DNA of 16,438 bases. Source: Labilithrix sp. GTDB taxonomy: Bacteria > Myxococcota > Polyangia > Polyangiales > Polyangiaceae. A program made the translations under genes and the position numbers. Shown piece after piece: positions 1 to 6,594 of the stretch (positions are counted from its first letter, which is position 1; every line of letters starts with the position of its first letter). The DNA is taken from the NCBI GenBank assembly GCA_028287035.1, contig JAQBQL010000110.1:1-16438 (forward strand), in the 5' to 3' direction. Under the pieces are notes generated by a model. The model did no database searches. It was given only the letters and a program-made list of their open reading frames with translations, and had not been told where the DNA came from.

Positions 1-108
1 GCCCGGTGCGGGCCCGGGTGCGGAGGACGCGGGCTTCGGCGAGGCCCTTCGGCGCCCCTGCGAATGGGACTTCACGCGCGCATCGTCGCATGACTACGAT
101 GCCGGCGC
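1..108. other. Left edge, no certain gene
   Basis: No gene can be assigned with confidence here. On the plus strand a frame is open from base 2 to a TGA at 137-139 and reads ...CEWDFTRASSHDYDAG..., with G or C in most third positions. It could be the last 45 codons of a gene that begins before the window. A second plus frame closes at 91-93. Neither shows a recognisable motif, so the 2-139 reading is only a possibility (about 0.2). If it is real, it overlaps the start of the next gene by 31 bases. Confidence 0.2.
71..100 (+). promoter_or_regulatory. Possible promoter of the small membrane protein gene
   Basis: TTCACG (71-76) and TACGAT (95-100) are 18 bases apart, and each matches four of six consensus positions for the housekeeping sigma factor. 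The -10 element ends eight bases before the ATG at 109. Transcription would therefore begin at or next to the start codon, and no Shine-Dalgarno sequence is visible. This is a pattern match only. Confidence 0.25.
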
Positions 109-330
109 ATGCCCGAAGCCAGCCTCCTCTATTCCGTGACCGGTGTCGTCGTGCTCGGCCTCGTGGCCTGGGTGGGCTGGGTGCTCACGACCGCAAAGGA
201 GCCGTGGGCCCGGGAGGTCGCGGTGGCGCCTGCGGTGGTCAGCGAACAGGCTCGGCCGGACGAGGCGCGCGTCGAGCAAGCGGACGTCGCGGGGGACGCC
301 CCCCCTCCGTCACGCCCACCCGTCACCTGA
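109..330 (+). CDS. Small single-pass membrane protein, unknown function
   Basis: This gene encodes 73 residues. Residues about 6-27 (LYSVTGVVVLGLVAWVGWVL) form one hydrophobic membrane segment. A polar, acidic and Pro-rich tail follows (about 30-73), probably disordered. I do not recognise a family. Support for it being real comes from the near-uniform G or C at third positions, the clean membrane segment, and the fact that it ends just as the convergent lipoprotein gene ends, with an 8-base overlap of the 3' ends. The ATG at 109 is chosen because it places the hydrophobic segment at the N-terminus; no ribosome binding site is visible. Some small respiratory or assembly subunits look like this, but nothing here points to one. 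Confidence 0.55.
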   Translation: MPEASLLYSVTGVVVLGLVAWVGWVLTTAKEPWAREVAVAPAVVSEQARPDEARVEQADVAGDAPPPSRPPVT

Positions 331-2434
331 AGCGCATGCAGCGGGCGCCGAACGCGCCGCCCCGGAACCGCGGCGTCGACTGCTGCGTCTTGTGGTTCTG
401 GATGCTGCTGAACTCCAGACCGAAGCCGCGATAGTCGAAGCGGTTGGTCTCGCCGCGCTTCATGACGACCTCCTGGAGATTGCCGATCATGTCCATCCAG
501 GGCTCGTCGGCGGGATTCGAGCTGATCCGATCCGCGGCGACGCGGCCGGGCATCGCGACCTTGCCTGAATCGTCGTGGGTATTTCCGTCCGACGGGTAGT
601 ACCAGACGTTGTAGCAACCCTGCGTGCCGTCCGCGAAGGTGTTGAGGGACGCGCCGCCCGCCCCGCACTGCTGGTTGCCGCCAGCGCTTGCGAGCTTTCC
701 GTTCTGCGCAGTCTTCACGTAGGCGGCCTCGACCGTATTGCCACTGATCGCGTCCATCACCTCGGCGGTCGCGAGCTGCCCGCCGTCCCAGGCGCAGAAC
801 GCCGCGAACAGCGCATTGGGTGCGCAGTTCATCGACTTCTCGTCCATCAGATCCTCGGGATACGCTTTCCCGAGTCCCATGTCGTTGCCGGCGATGGTGG
901 CGGCATCCATCCAGAAGGTGGACCAACCGTAGGCCTGGTCGGCGTTCGAGCAGTTCAGCGCGTGCCCTTCTGCGTAATATTCGCCCTGCGCCCACTTGCT
1001 CGGGTCGGCCCGGTATTCAGGAAAGAACGAGGTCGAGTTCAGCGCCTTGAAGACGCTCGTATCGATCGTGTACGTGCCCTGCTGTCCCGCCTGCTGGATT
1101 GCGGTGTCGGTCGGACCGGTGGCGCGGATGTACCAGGTCGTACCCTGCGTGTTCGTCGCCGGCATCGAGTAGACGTCCTGCCCGGGGTACTGCAGATCGG
1201 TCGTCGGCGACTTCACGACGTAGGTGGCATTCGATCCAACGTTTCCCTGGGGCAGCACGTTGTCCCAGCCGTCGTTCCAGCGTGCCGGCTTGTGAGCGGC
1301 GATCCACGCCCTGACGTTCGCCGGCTTCGGATTGGTGCTCCCCGCCGGGAGCACCGGGTCAGCGCCGCCGCCGATCGCCTCGAGGAAGGCTCGCATCCGC
1401 CCCGCCGTGATCTCGTATTTGTCGACGTACACCGTCTTCCCGGGCTGCGTCGGGTCGGTGTAGCCCGCCACCGGCAAGGTCCGGCAGCAGTCCTCGTGGC
1501 CGGGCGCATTCGGGTCGGTGGCGGTCGCGTGCGTCTCCGCCTGCCCGTTGCCCACGTCTCCGCCGCCGCAGGTGTCGCCGCCGTGCTGACGCTTGCAGCT
1601 CGGCATATCCATGCACTTCGACGCGTAGTTGCACGCGCCGTTGCAGTCCGTGTCCGCCTTGCAGGTCTTGCCCTGCGCGCATGTCACCATGCCCGCGCCC
1701 GTGCCGCCGCAGTCCACGTCCGTCTCCGTGCCGTTCAGGACGCCGTCGTCGTAACGCGGGGCGGTGCACGCGTGCGTCGCTTCCGGGCAATAGTCGTCCG
1801 TGCAGTCGGCATTCGCCGCGCATGCCTTGCCGCTTTTGCACTTCGGCGCGACCGCGCCTCCGCAGTCCACGTCCGTCTCGTCTCCGTTCTTCTTGCCGTC
1901 GGCGGGGCCCATCGGACCGCACACGCTGGCGGTGCACGTTCCGACGCAGTCGGTGTTGTCGGTGCAGGTCTGGCCGTCCGGGCACGGCTGCGTGGTCTTC
2001 ACCGTGCCGCCGCAATCGATGCCGGTCTCGCCCCCGTTCTTCTTCCCGTCGGTGTGGCTGCCGGCGGGCGGCTCGGCGCACGAGGCGCCGCCGCAGAAGC
2101 CGGAAGCGCAGTCCTTGTCGAGCTCGCACGCCTCGCCGTCGGCGCACGTCGCCACCGCCGCGCCGACCCCGCACGGCTTGCCGGCGGGCGCCGCGCACGC
2201 GCCCCCAACGCAATGGCCGCTGACGCATTCCGCGTCGGCGGCGCACGCCACGCCGGTGCAGCGCGCGGCGCATGCGCCGCCGCAGTCGATGCCGTCCTCG
2301 CCTTCGTCCTTCGTGCCGTTGGCGCACGCGGGCGCCGCCTCGTCCGACGTGCTGCACGCCGGGAGCACGAGCGCGCCCCCGACGAGCGCCAGGGCAGCAG
2401 CCACGAGAGCTCGGGTCGTTCCGCGCGTGATCAA
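323..2434 (-). CDS. Lipoprotein with Cys-rich repeats and a degenerate FGE-sulfatase domain
   Basis: This 703-residue protein is predicted to be exported and lipid-anchored. Residues 1-27 are a lipoprotein signal (ITRGTTRAL, then a hydrophobic run) ending in the lipobox LPAC, with Cys27 as the lipidated residue. Residues about 38-290 are Cys-rich repeats, each with a form of DGxxNGxETDVDCGG followed by paired Cys (CGG at Cys51, 141, 191 and 242). Such modules are common in myxobacterial surface proteins. From about residue 317 the sequence follows the FGE-sulfatase (SUMF1-like) fold: VYVDKYEITAGRMRAFL (335-351), CAWDGGQLATAEVMDAI (547-563), WMDMIGNLQEVV (646-657) and RGGAFGARCMRFR at the C-terminus. 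The enzymes that make formylglycine have two Cys in the last block; only Cys699 is here, so I infer a binding or structural role. A TTG at 2434 is chosen over an upstream GTG (2464) because GGAGG lies six bases before it and the signal peptide then starts correctly. Confidence 0.85.
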   Translation of the reverse strand: MITRGTTRALVAAALALVGGALVLPACSTSDEAAPACANGTKDEGEDGIDCGGACAARCTGVACAADAECVSGHCVGGACAAPAGKPCGVGAAVATCADGEACELDKDCASGFCGGASCAEPPAGSHTDGKKNGGETGIDCGGTVKTTQPCPDGQTCTDNTDCVGTCTASVCGPMGPADGKKNGDETDVDCGGAVAPKCKSGKACAANADCTDDYCPEATHACTAPRYDDGVLNGTETDVDCGGTGAGMVTCAQGKTCKADTDCNGACNYASKCMDMPSCKRQHGGDTCGGGDVGNGQAETHATATDPNAPGHEDCCRTLPVAGYTDPTQPGKTVYVDKYEITAGRMRAFLEAIGGGADPVLPAGSTNPKPANVRAWIAAHKPARWNDGWDNVLPQGNVGSNATYVVKSPTTDLQYPGQDVYSMPATNTQGTTWYIRATGPTDTAIQQAGQQGTYTIDTSVFKALNSTSFFPEYRADPSKWAQGEYYAEGHALNCSNADQAYGWSTFWMDAATIAGNDMGLGKAYPEDLMDEKSMNCAPNALFAAFCAWDGGQLATAEVMDAISGNTVEAAYVKTAQNGKLASAGGNQQCGAGGASLNTFADGTQGCYNVWYYPSDGNTHDDSGKVAMPGRVAADRISSNPADEPWMDMIGNLQEVVMKRGETNRFDYRGFGLEFSSIQNHKTQQSTPRFRGGAFGARCMRFR
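1703..2317 (-). repeat. Four Cys-rich coding repeats in the lipoprotein gene
   Basis: Four copies of a segment coding for [D/N]G-x-[D/G/T]ET[D/G][V/I]DCGG lie in one frame. Their CGG cysteines are residues 51, 141, 191 and 242, so the last three copies are spaced 50 and 51 codons apart and the first stands 90 codons away. The DNA is also alike: on the plus strand the run CAGTCCACGTCCGTCTC occurs at about 1710 and again at about 1863. The spacing suggests tandem duplication of a disulfide module. Confidence 0.75.
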
Positions 2435-2440
2435 GGGAGG

Positions 2441-2445
2441 CCTCC
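2441..2445 (-). promoter_or_regulatory. Ribosome binding site that selects the TTG start
   Basis: GGAGG on the minus strand lies six bases before the TTG at 2434. It is one arm of a perfect 10-base palindrome, GGAGGCCTCC (2436-2445), so it could pair with the bases just before the start codon. No comparable site precedes the in-frame GTG at 2464. Confidence 0.6.
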
Positions 2446-2461
2446 GGTGAGCGTGTCCTCG

Positions 2462-2503
2462 CACGCCGGAGGCGTGGGTCGACGGACGCTACGCCGAAGC
2501 GTC
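2462..2503 (-). promoter_or_regulatory. Two hairpins upstream of the lipoprotein start
   Basis: Two perfect inverted repeats lie 28-69 bases before the TTG start. One is CACGCC-gga-GGCGTG (2462-2476). The other is GACGCT, a 7-base loop, AGCGTC (2485-2503). In a transcript of the lipoprotein gene they would form two compact stem-loops in the leader. Neither is followed by a T-run, so neither is a terminator. Their function is unknown. Confidence 0.35.
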
Positions 2504-2635
2504 TCACGCCGGCCGCCCGACCGTAAAGGAGCGCCTCCCCCGCAGACCCGGTTACTTCGCAATTCGCGACGCCGTGAATCGCCGCGGTGTGGCAGGCTCC
2601 AGTTGCGTATCGCCACGTGTAAACCGATGATTTCC

Positions 2636-2660
2636 TGACGTATTTGGCAATGATGCGTCA
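2636..2660. promoter_or_regulatory. Inverted repeat, candidate operator of the SulP operon
   Basis: TGACGTAT (2636-2643) and ATGCGTCA (2653-2660) are inverted copies matching at seven of eight positions with a 9-base spacer, centred 37 bases before the ATG at 2685. The size and symmetry suit a dimeric regulator. The repeat covers a TTGGCA (2644-2649) that could be a -35 element, and TATATC at 2671-2676 could be the -10, though the 21-base spacing is long. I do not recognise the regulator. Confidence 0.35.
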
Positions 2661-2684
2661 GTCCACGAGGTATATCGATACCCG

Positions 2685-4793
2685 ATGGCAACCGCTCCAC
2701 ACGCCGCGTCGACAGCCTCCCGCGGCGGGCACGGCGCGGGCCTCGCCAGGGCAGCCGCGCATTTCGTGGAGGGCTGGCGCGAGGTCCCGCGCGCCCGGTC
2801 GCTCACGACCGACCTGCTCGCCGGCCTGACCGTCGCCGCGGTGGCCTTGCCCCTCAACGTGGGCCTTGCCATCGCGAGCGGCATGCCGCCCTCGGCGGGC
2901 ATCGTCGCGGGCGCGGTCGGCGGCGTCGTCGCGGCGACGTTCGGCAGCTCGAAGCTCCAGGTGTCGGGCCCGGCCGCCGCCCTCAGCGTGATGGTCCTCG
3001 CGCTCGCACGGGATTTCGGCGTCACCGGCGTGGCCGCGGCCACCGTGTTCGTGGGCGTCGTCGAGCTCGCCCTCGCGTTCGCGCTCGCGGGGCGCGTCAT
3101 CAAGTACGTCCCCGAGTCGGTCCTCGCCGGCTTCACCACCGGCGTCGGGCTGAAGCTCCTCGATCAGCAGCTGCCCGAGCTCCTCGGCTTCCCCGAGGTC
3201 GTCGACTGGGCCTCGAAGAGCACCCCCAGCACCATCGATCTCGTCACGATGATGCACCACCCGAAGTGGCTGCACGACGTGTCCTGGCTGGCCGCGGTGT
3301 CCGGCGTCTTCGTCGCCTTCACGGTGACGTCGTTCCAGTCGTTCAAGCGCTTCCCGGCGGCGATCGTGAGCATCGCGCTCATCACGTTCGTCTCGGTCTA
3401 CCTCGGGTGGGACATCGAGCGCGTCGCGAGCGTCGGCGCCGTGCCCGACCGCTTGCCGCTCCCGGCGCTCCCCCTCGTCCCCGACGAGCAGTGGATCGAT
3501 CTCTTCGTGCGCGCGACGCCGCTCGCCGTGCTCGCGGCGGCCGAGTCGCTCCTCTCCGCGTCCGCCGTGGACCGCATGGCGGGCCTCAAGAAGCCGCACG
3601 ACTCGAACGTCGAGCTCTTCGGTCAAGCGCTCGCCAACATCGTGACCGGGTTCTTCGCCGGTATGCCGGTCACCGGCGTCATCGCGCGCAGCGGCGTCAA
3701 CGTCCAGAGCGGCGCGAAGACCCGTCTCGCGGCGATCTTCCACGCCCTGATGCTCGCCGGCGCGGTCATGTTCCTGAGCGGCCACATCAGCCGCGTGCCG
3801 CTCGCCGCGCTGGCTGGCCTCCTCTGCGTGATCGGATTCCGCCTCGTCGAGATCCGGACCCTGGCGCACCTCGTGCGGGACCACCGGCTGGAGGCGCTCG
3901 CCTTCGTCGTCGCGGCGGTCGGCACGGTCTCCGGTCACCTGATGACCGGCCTCGTCGGCGGGCTCCTCGTGCACTTCGGCAGCCGCTGGCTGAAACGCCA
4001 CGACCGTGCCGCGCTGGCCGAGGTGGCGAGCAACCGTTCCCTGGGCATTCGCGCTGTGCTCCAGCGCGACCGCGCGGAGGCTCGCCGTCCCGCGCACCAT
4101 CAGGCGATGCCCGCCGAGGCGCGCAAGTGGCTCGGACAGATCCGCGAGCGCCCGCTGGTTGCCGCGAGCGCGTTCATCCACCCCGCCGCGACGGTCATCG
4201 GCCGCGTCGTCCTCGGCGAGCAGGTGCACATCGCCGCCGATACCTCGGTCCGCGCCGACGAGGGCGCGCCGTTCCACATCGGATCGCACACGAACATCCA
4301 GGACGGCGTCATCCTGCACGCGCTGAAGGACAAGCGCGTCATGGTGGCCGGCGAGGGGTGGGCCATCTACGTCGGGAAGAACGTGTCGCTCGCGCACGGC
4401 GCCCTCGTCCACGGCCCCTGTTACATCGGCGACGAGACCTTCGTGGGGTTCAAGGCGGTCGTCCACGACTCGGTGGTCGGCGCGCGCTGCTACATCGGCA
4501 TCGGCGCCACCGTGGTGGGCGTCGAGATCCCGGACGGGCGCTTCGTTCCGCACGGTCGCGTCGTCGACAGCGCCGACGCGGTGGATGCGCTGCCGCTCGT
4601 CAGCGAGGCGCACATGGAGTTCAACGAGGACGTCGTCGAGGTCAATCGTGGCCTCGCCGTCGCCTACCACCGTCATGCGCGCGAGGGTCGCGAGGGCATG
4701 GCGCTCGTCCGGCACCGTCTCGATCCCGACGTTGCCGAGGCGCCGGTCTGGGACGTCAGGTGGCCGGTCAGCTCCGGCAAGGAAAGGTTCTGA
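2685..4793 (+). CDS. SulP-type anion transporter fused to a CcmM-like gamma carbonic anhydrase
   Basis: This 702-residue inner-membrane protein has two parts. Residues about 30-440 are a SulP/SLC26 transporter core: PLNVGLAIASGMPPSAGIVAG (56-76), VLAGFTTGVGLKLL (146-159) and the conserved stretch AAAESLLSASAVDRMAG (284-300) with FAGMPVTGVIARSGVN (324-339). The usual C-terminal STAS domain is absent. In its place, after a charged linker (about 440-490), residues about 495-640 form a left-handed beta-helix closest to the carbonic anhydrase domain of CcmM. All zinc ligands of gamma carbonic anhydrase are present: His545 (VILHA), His571 and His576 (AHGALVH). So are the active-site Arg523, Asp525 (VRAD) and Gln539 (NIQD). 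The CcmM-like EIPDGRFVPHG follows at 614-624. SulP proteins fused to beta-type carbonic anhydrases are known; a gamma-type partner is much less familiar. The substrate is probably bicarbonate, by inference. It is first in an operon with two SPFH genes. Confidence 0.93.
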   Translation: MATAPHAASTASRGGHGAGLARAAAHFVEGWREVPRARSLTTDLLAGLTVAAVALPLNVGLAIASGMPPSAGIVAGAVGGVVAATFGSSKLQVSGPAAALSVMVLALARDFGVTGVAAATVFVGVVELALAFALAGRVIKYVPESVLAGFTTGVGLKLLDQQLPELLGFPEVVDWASKSTPSTIDLVTMMHHPKWLHDVSWLAAVSGVFVAFTVTSFQSFKRFPAAIVSIALITFVSVYLGWDIERVASVGAVPDRLPLPALPLVPDEQWIDLFVRATPLAVLAAAESLLSASAVDRMAGLKKPHDSNVELFGQALANIVTGFFAGMPVTGVIARSGVNVQSGAKTRLAAIFHALMLAGAVMFLSGHISRVPLAALAGLLCVIGFRLVEIRTLAHLVRDHRLEALAFVVAAVGTVSGHLMTGLVGGLLVHFGSRWLKRHDRAALAEVASNRSLGIRAVLQRDRAEARRPAHHQAMPAEARKWLGQIRERPLVAASAFIHPAATVIGRVVLGEQVHIAADTSVRADEGAPFHIGSHTNIQDGVILHALKDKRVMVAGEGWAIYVGKNVSLAHGALVHGPCYIGDETFVGFKAVVHDSVVGARCYIGIGATVVGVEIPDGRFVPHGRVVDSADAVDALPLVSEAHMEFNEDVVEVNRGLAVAYHRHAREGREGMALVRHRLDPDVAEAPVWDVRWPVSSGKERF
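4779..4787 (+). promoter_or_regulatory. Ribosome binding site of the first SPFH gene
   Basis: AAGGAAAGG lies inside the last codons of the fusion gene, with AAGGA nine bases before the ATG at 4793. It supports that ATG, which shares its A with the preceding TGA stop. Confidence 0.6.
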
Positions 4794-5683
4794 TGTTCGC
4801 AGTCGGCCTGGTCGTGGGTCTCGTCGTCGCTCTCGCGGCGCTCCTCCTTCGTTGCACGTTCCGTGTCGACGAGGGCCATCTCGCGGTGCTCACGACGTTC
4901 GGCAAGGCCGAGACCTCGGACGGCAAACGAAGGCTCGTCACGCACGGTCCGGGGCTCCACGGCAAGAAGCCGTGGCAGGCGGTGCGCACGGTCTCGGTGA
5001 AGGAGCAGAACCTCGATCTCAATGCCGAGGAGGGCGGGGGCACCGCGATGGCCGACGACGGGACCATCCTGCGTCTCGACTCGTTCGTTCGCTACGTGCC
5101 GGTGCCGGAGGTCCTCTACGAGCACCTCTTCGGCGTCGAGCGACCGCTCGAGCACATCACCGGCCTCTTCACGTGCCTCCTCCGGAACGAGATCGCGAAC
5201 TTCCGCGGGCAGGCCGACGACGGGCCCGAGGCGCCGCTCTCCACGCGCTTCGACTTCGCCGGTCAGGCCGGCTCGTACGCCCTCATCCGCCGCGAGCGGC
5301 GCCTCCTCAACGAGCGCATCCAGAGCTTCTGCCACGAGAAGATCGACGACCGTTACGGCGTGCGCTTCGTGGCCGTGGACCTCGCCGACATCCTTCCGCC
5401 CGACGAGCTCGCCGACGCGCTCAACGCGGTCATGCAGAGCCACAGCGAGGCGGGCGCCATGCTGTTCCGCAGCGAGGCGGAGTGCCAGCAGCGCGTCCTC
5501 GCCGCCGAGCACGGCATCCGCATCGCGCGGACCCGCGCCGGCGCCGTCGAGGTGGAGATCCGCGGCCTCTCGGCGTTCCTCGAGGATCTCGACCGCGAGA
5601 ACGTGCTCGACGCGTACGTGGCGCGGCGCCGTGCCGAGGTGTCGAGCGAGTCACGTGCCGTGTTCATGAAGGAGGCCTCGTGA
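4793..5683 (+). CDS. SPFH/Band 7 domain membrane protein (first of two)
   Basis: This 296-residue member of the stomatin/prohibitin/flotillin/HflKC (SPFH) superfamily has one N-terminal membrane segment (residues 2-20, FAVGLVVGLVVALAALLL). The SPFH core follows directly: VDEGHLAVLTTFGK (25-38), GPGLHGKKPWQAV (52-64), a conserved strand ILRLDSFVRYVPV (92-104), and the end-of-domain strand VRFVAVDLADILPPDEL (190-206). Residues 205-296 are charged and helical, as expected for oligomerising SPFH tails. SPFH proteins form large rings that organise membrane partners. The ATG overlaps the stop of the transporter gene by one base (TGATG), so translation is probably coupled. It is shorter than typical HflK and no FtsH gene is adjacent, so I would not call it HflK or HflC. 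Confidence 0.85.
   Translation: MFAVGLVVGLVVALAALLLRCTFRVDEGHLAVLTTFGKAETSDGKRRLVTHGPGLHGKKPWQAVRTVSVKEQNLDLNAEEGGGTAMADDGTILRLDSFVRYVPVPEVLYEHLFGVERPLEHITGLFTCLLRNEIANFRGQADDGPEAPLSTRFDFAGQAGSYALIRRERRLLNERIQSFCHEKIDDRYGVRFVAVDLADILPPDELADALNAVMQSHSEAGAMLFRSEAECQQRVLAAEHGIRIARTRAGAVEVEIRGLSAFLEDLDRENVLDAYVARRRAEVSSESRAVFMKEAS
5669..5675 (+). promoter_or_regulatory. Ribosome binding site of the second SPFH gene
   Basis: AAGGAGG ends four bases before the GTG at 5680. It favours that GTG over the in-frame ATG at 5695, which would be 19 bases away. Confidence 0.6.
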
Positions 5684-6594
5684 GCTCGAACGTCATGCAG
5701 ATGGTCATCGGCGCGCTCCTGGGGTTCCTCCTCCTGCCCGCCGCCTTCTACGTCCTCCGCGCGGTGACGGTGCAGGTCGAGAACGAAGAGGCGGTCCTCG
5801 TCCGCAGCTTCGGCAAGCTCGTCGCGACGTACCGCACGCCCGGTCTCCACGTGCACTTCGCGAAGCTACTGCCGTGGACGAGCCACACGCACGTCTCGCT
5901 CCGCCGTGACTTCCGGCACTTCGCCAACGTGCACGTGAACGACGCGCGGGGCACGACGGTCATCGTCGATCTCTGGGTCGAGCTCCGCGTGGCCGACCCG
6001 GCGCGCGCCATCTTCTCGGTGGCGGACTGGAACCGCTCGCTCACGAACCTCGTGGCTCATGCGGCGACCTCGATCCTGGGCAGCCGCGAGTTCCGCCAGA
6101 TCCTGAACGACCGCACAGAGCTCGGCACGCTCCTCCAGAACGACATCGCCACCGAGACCCAGCGCTGGGGCATCGAGATCGAGCTCGTGTTCATCCGCAA
6201 CGTGAGCCTCCTCCCCGAGGTGTCGCGGCAGATGTTCGAGACCATCGCCGCCCGCCTGGAGCGCGCCAAGGCGCACGTCGAGGAGGTCGGGCGTCTCCAG
6301 GTCGCGCAGCTCGAGGCCGACACCTCGATGCGCGTCGCGGGGCTCGTCGCCGAGGCGAAGGGTCAGTATCCGGCGGCGGTGGGCCGGGCGCTCGCCGACG
6401 TGAAGCGCCGCCCCGCGGTGTTCGCGGCGTACAACGAGCTCTACGCGCTGTCGCTCGTCCGCCCGCACCGGACCGTCACGTTCCGGGGCTTCGACGGCGA
6501 CGAGATGAGCGCGGCCGATGCCGCCATGGTGGTGGCGCCCGCGCCCGAGGCGGCGGCCCCGACGGTCAGCGCCCTTCGAGCTTCGCCACCTTGA
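5680..6594 (+). CDS. SPFH/Band 7 domain membrane protein (second of two)
   Basis: This 304-residue protein is clearly different in sequence from its upstream neighbour. It has a membrane segment (about 8-27), then an SPFH core: VENEEAVLVRSFGKLVA (33-49), TPGLHVHFAKLLPW (53-66), TTVIVDLWVELRVADP (92-107), and the stomatin/HflK-like block WGIEIELVFIRNVSLLPEV (163-181). A helical segment follows with AEAKGQYPAAVGRAL (224-238), the AEA-type motif of SPFH tails, then a Pro/Ala-rich end. The GTG start overlaps the previous stop (GTGA), so the two SPFH proteins are probably made together and may form a mixed ring, as HflK and HflC do. Its last 29 bases overlap the 3' end of the convergent gene. Its link to the SulP-carbonic anhydrase fusion is inferred from the operon. 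Confidence 0.85.
   Translation: MSSNVMQMVIGALLGFLLLPAAFYVLRAVTVQVENEEAVLVRSFGKLVATYRTPGLHVHFAKLLPWTSHTHVSLRRDFRHFANVHVNDARGTTVIVDLWVELRVADPARAIFSVADWNRSLTNLVAHAATSILGSREFRQILNDRTELGTLLQNDIATETQRWGIEIELVFIRNVSLLPEVSRQMFETIAARLERAKAHVEEVGRLQVAQLEADTSMRVAGLVAEAKGQYPAAVGRALADVKRRPAVFAAYNELYALSLVRPHRTVTFRGFDGDEMSAADAAMVVAPAPEAAAPTVSALRASPP

Noticed and set aside
575..2638. Long plus-strand frame opposite the lipoprotein
   Set aside because: It is rich in Arg, Val and Ala without any domain, while the minus strand has a signal peptide, Cys repeats and an FGE fold.
2658..4715. Very long open frame antisense to the SulP-carbonic anhydrase gene
   Set aside because: Its product is a repetitive Arg/Asp/Glu/His/Ala-rich string with no domain. 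Such antisense frames are expected opposite G+C-rich genes, and the sense strand encodes a clear protein.
4793..6594. Naming the SPFH pair hflK and hflC
   Set aside because: No FtsH gene is adjacent, lengths and tails do not fit well, and the operon partner is a transporter; the symbols would claim more than the sequence shows.
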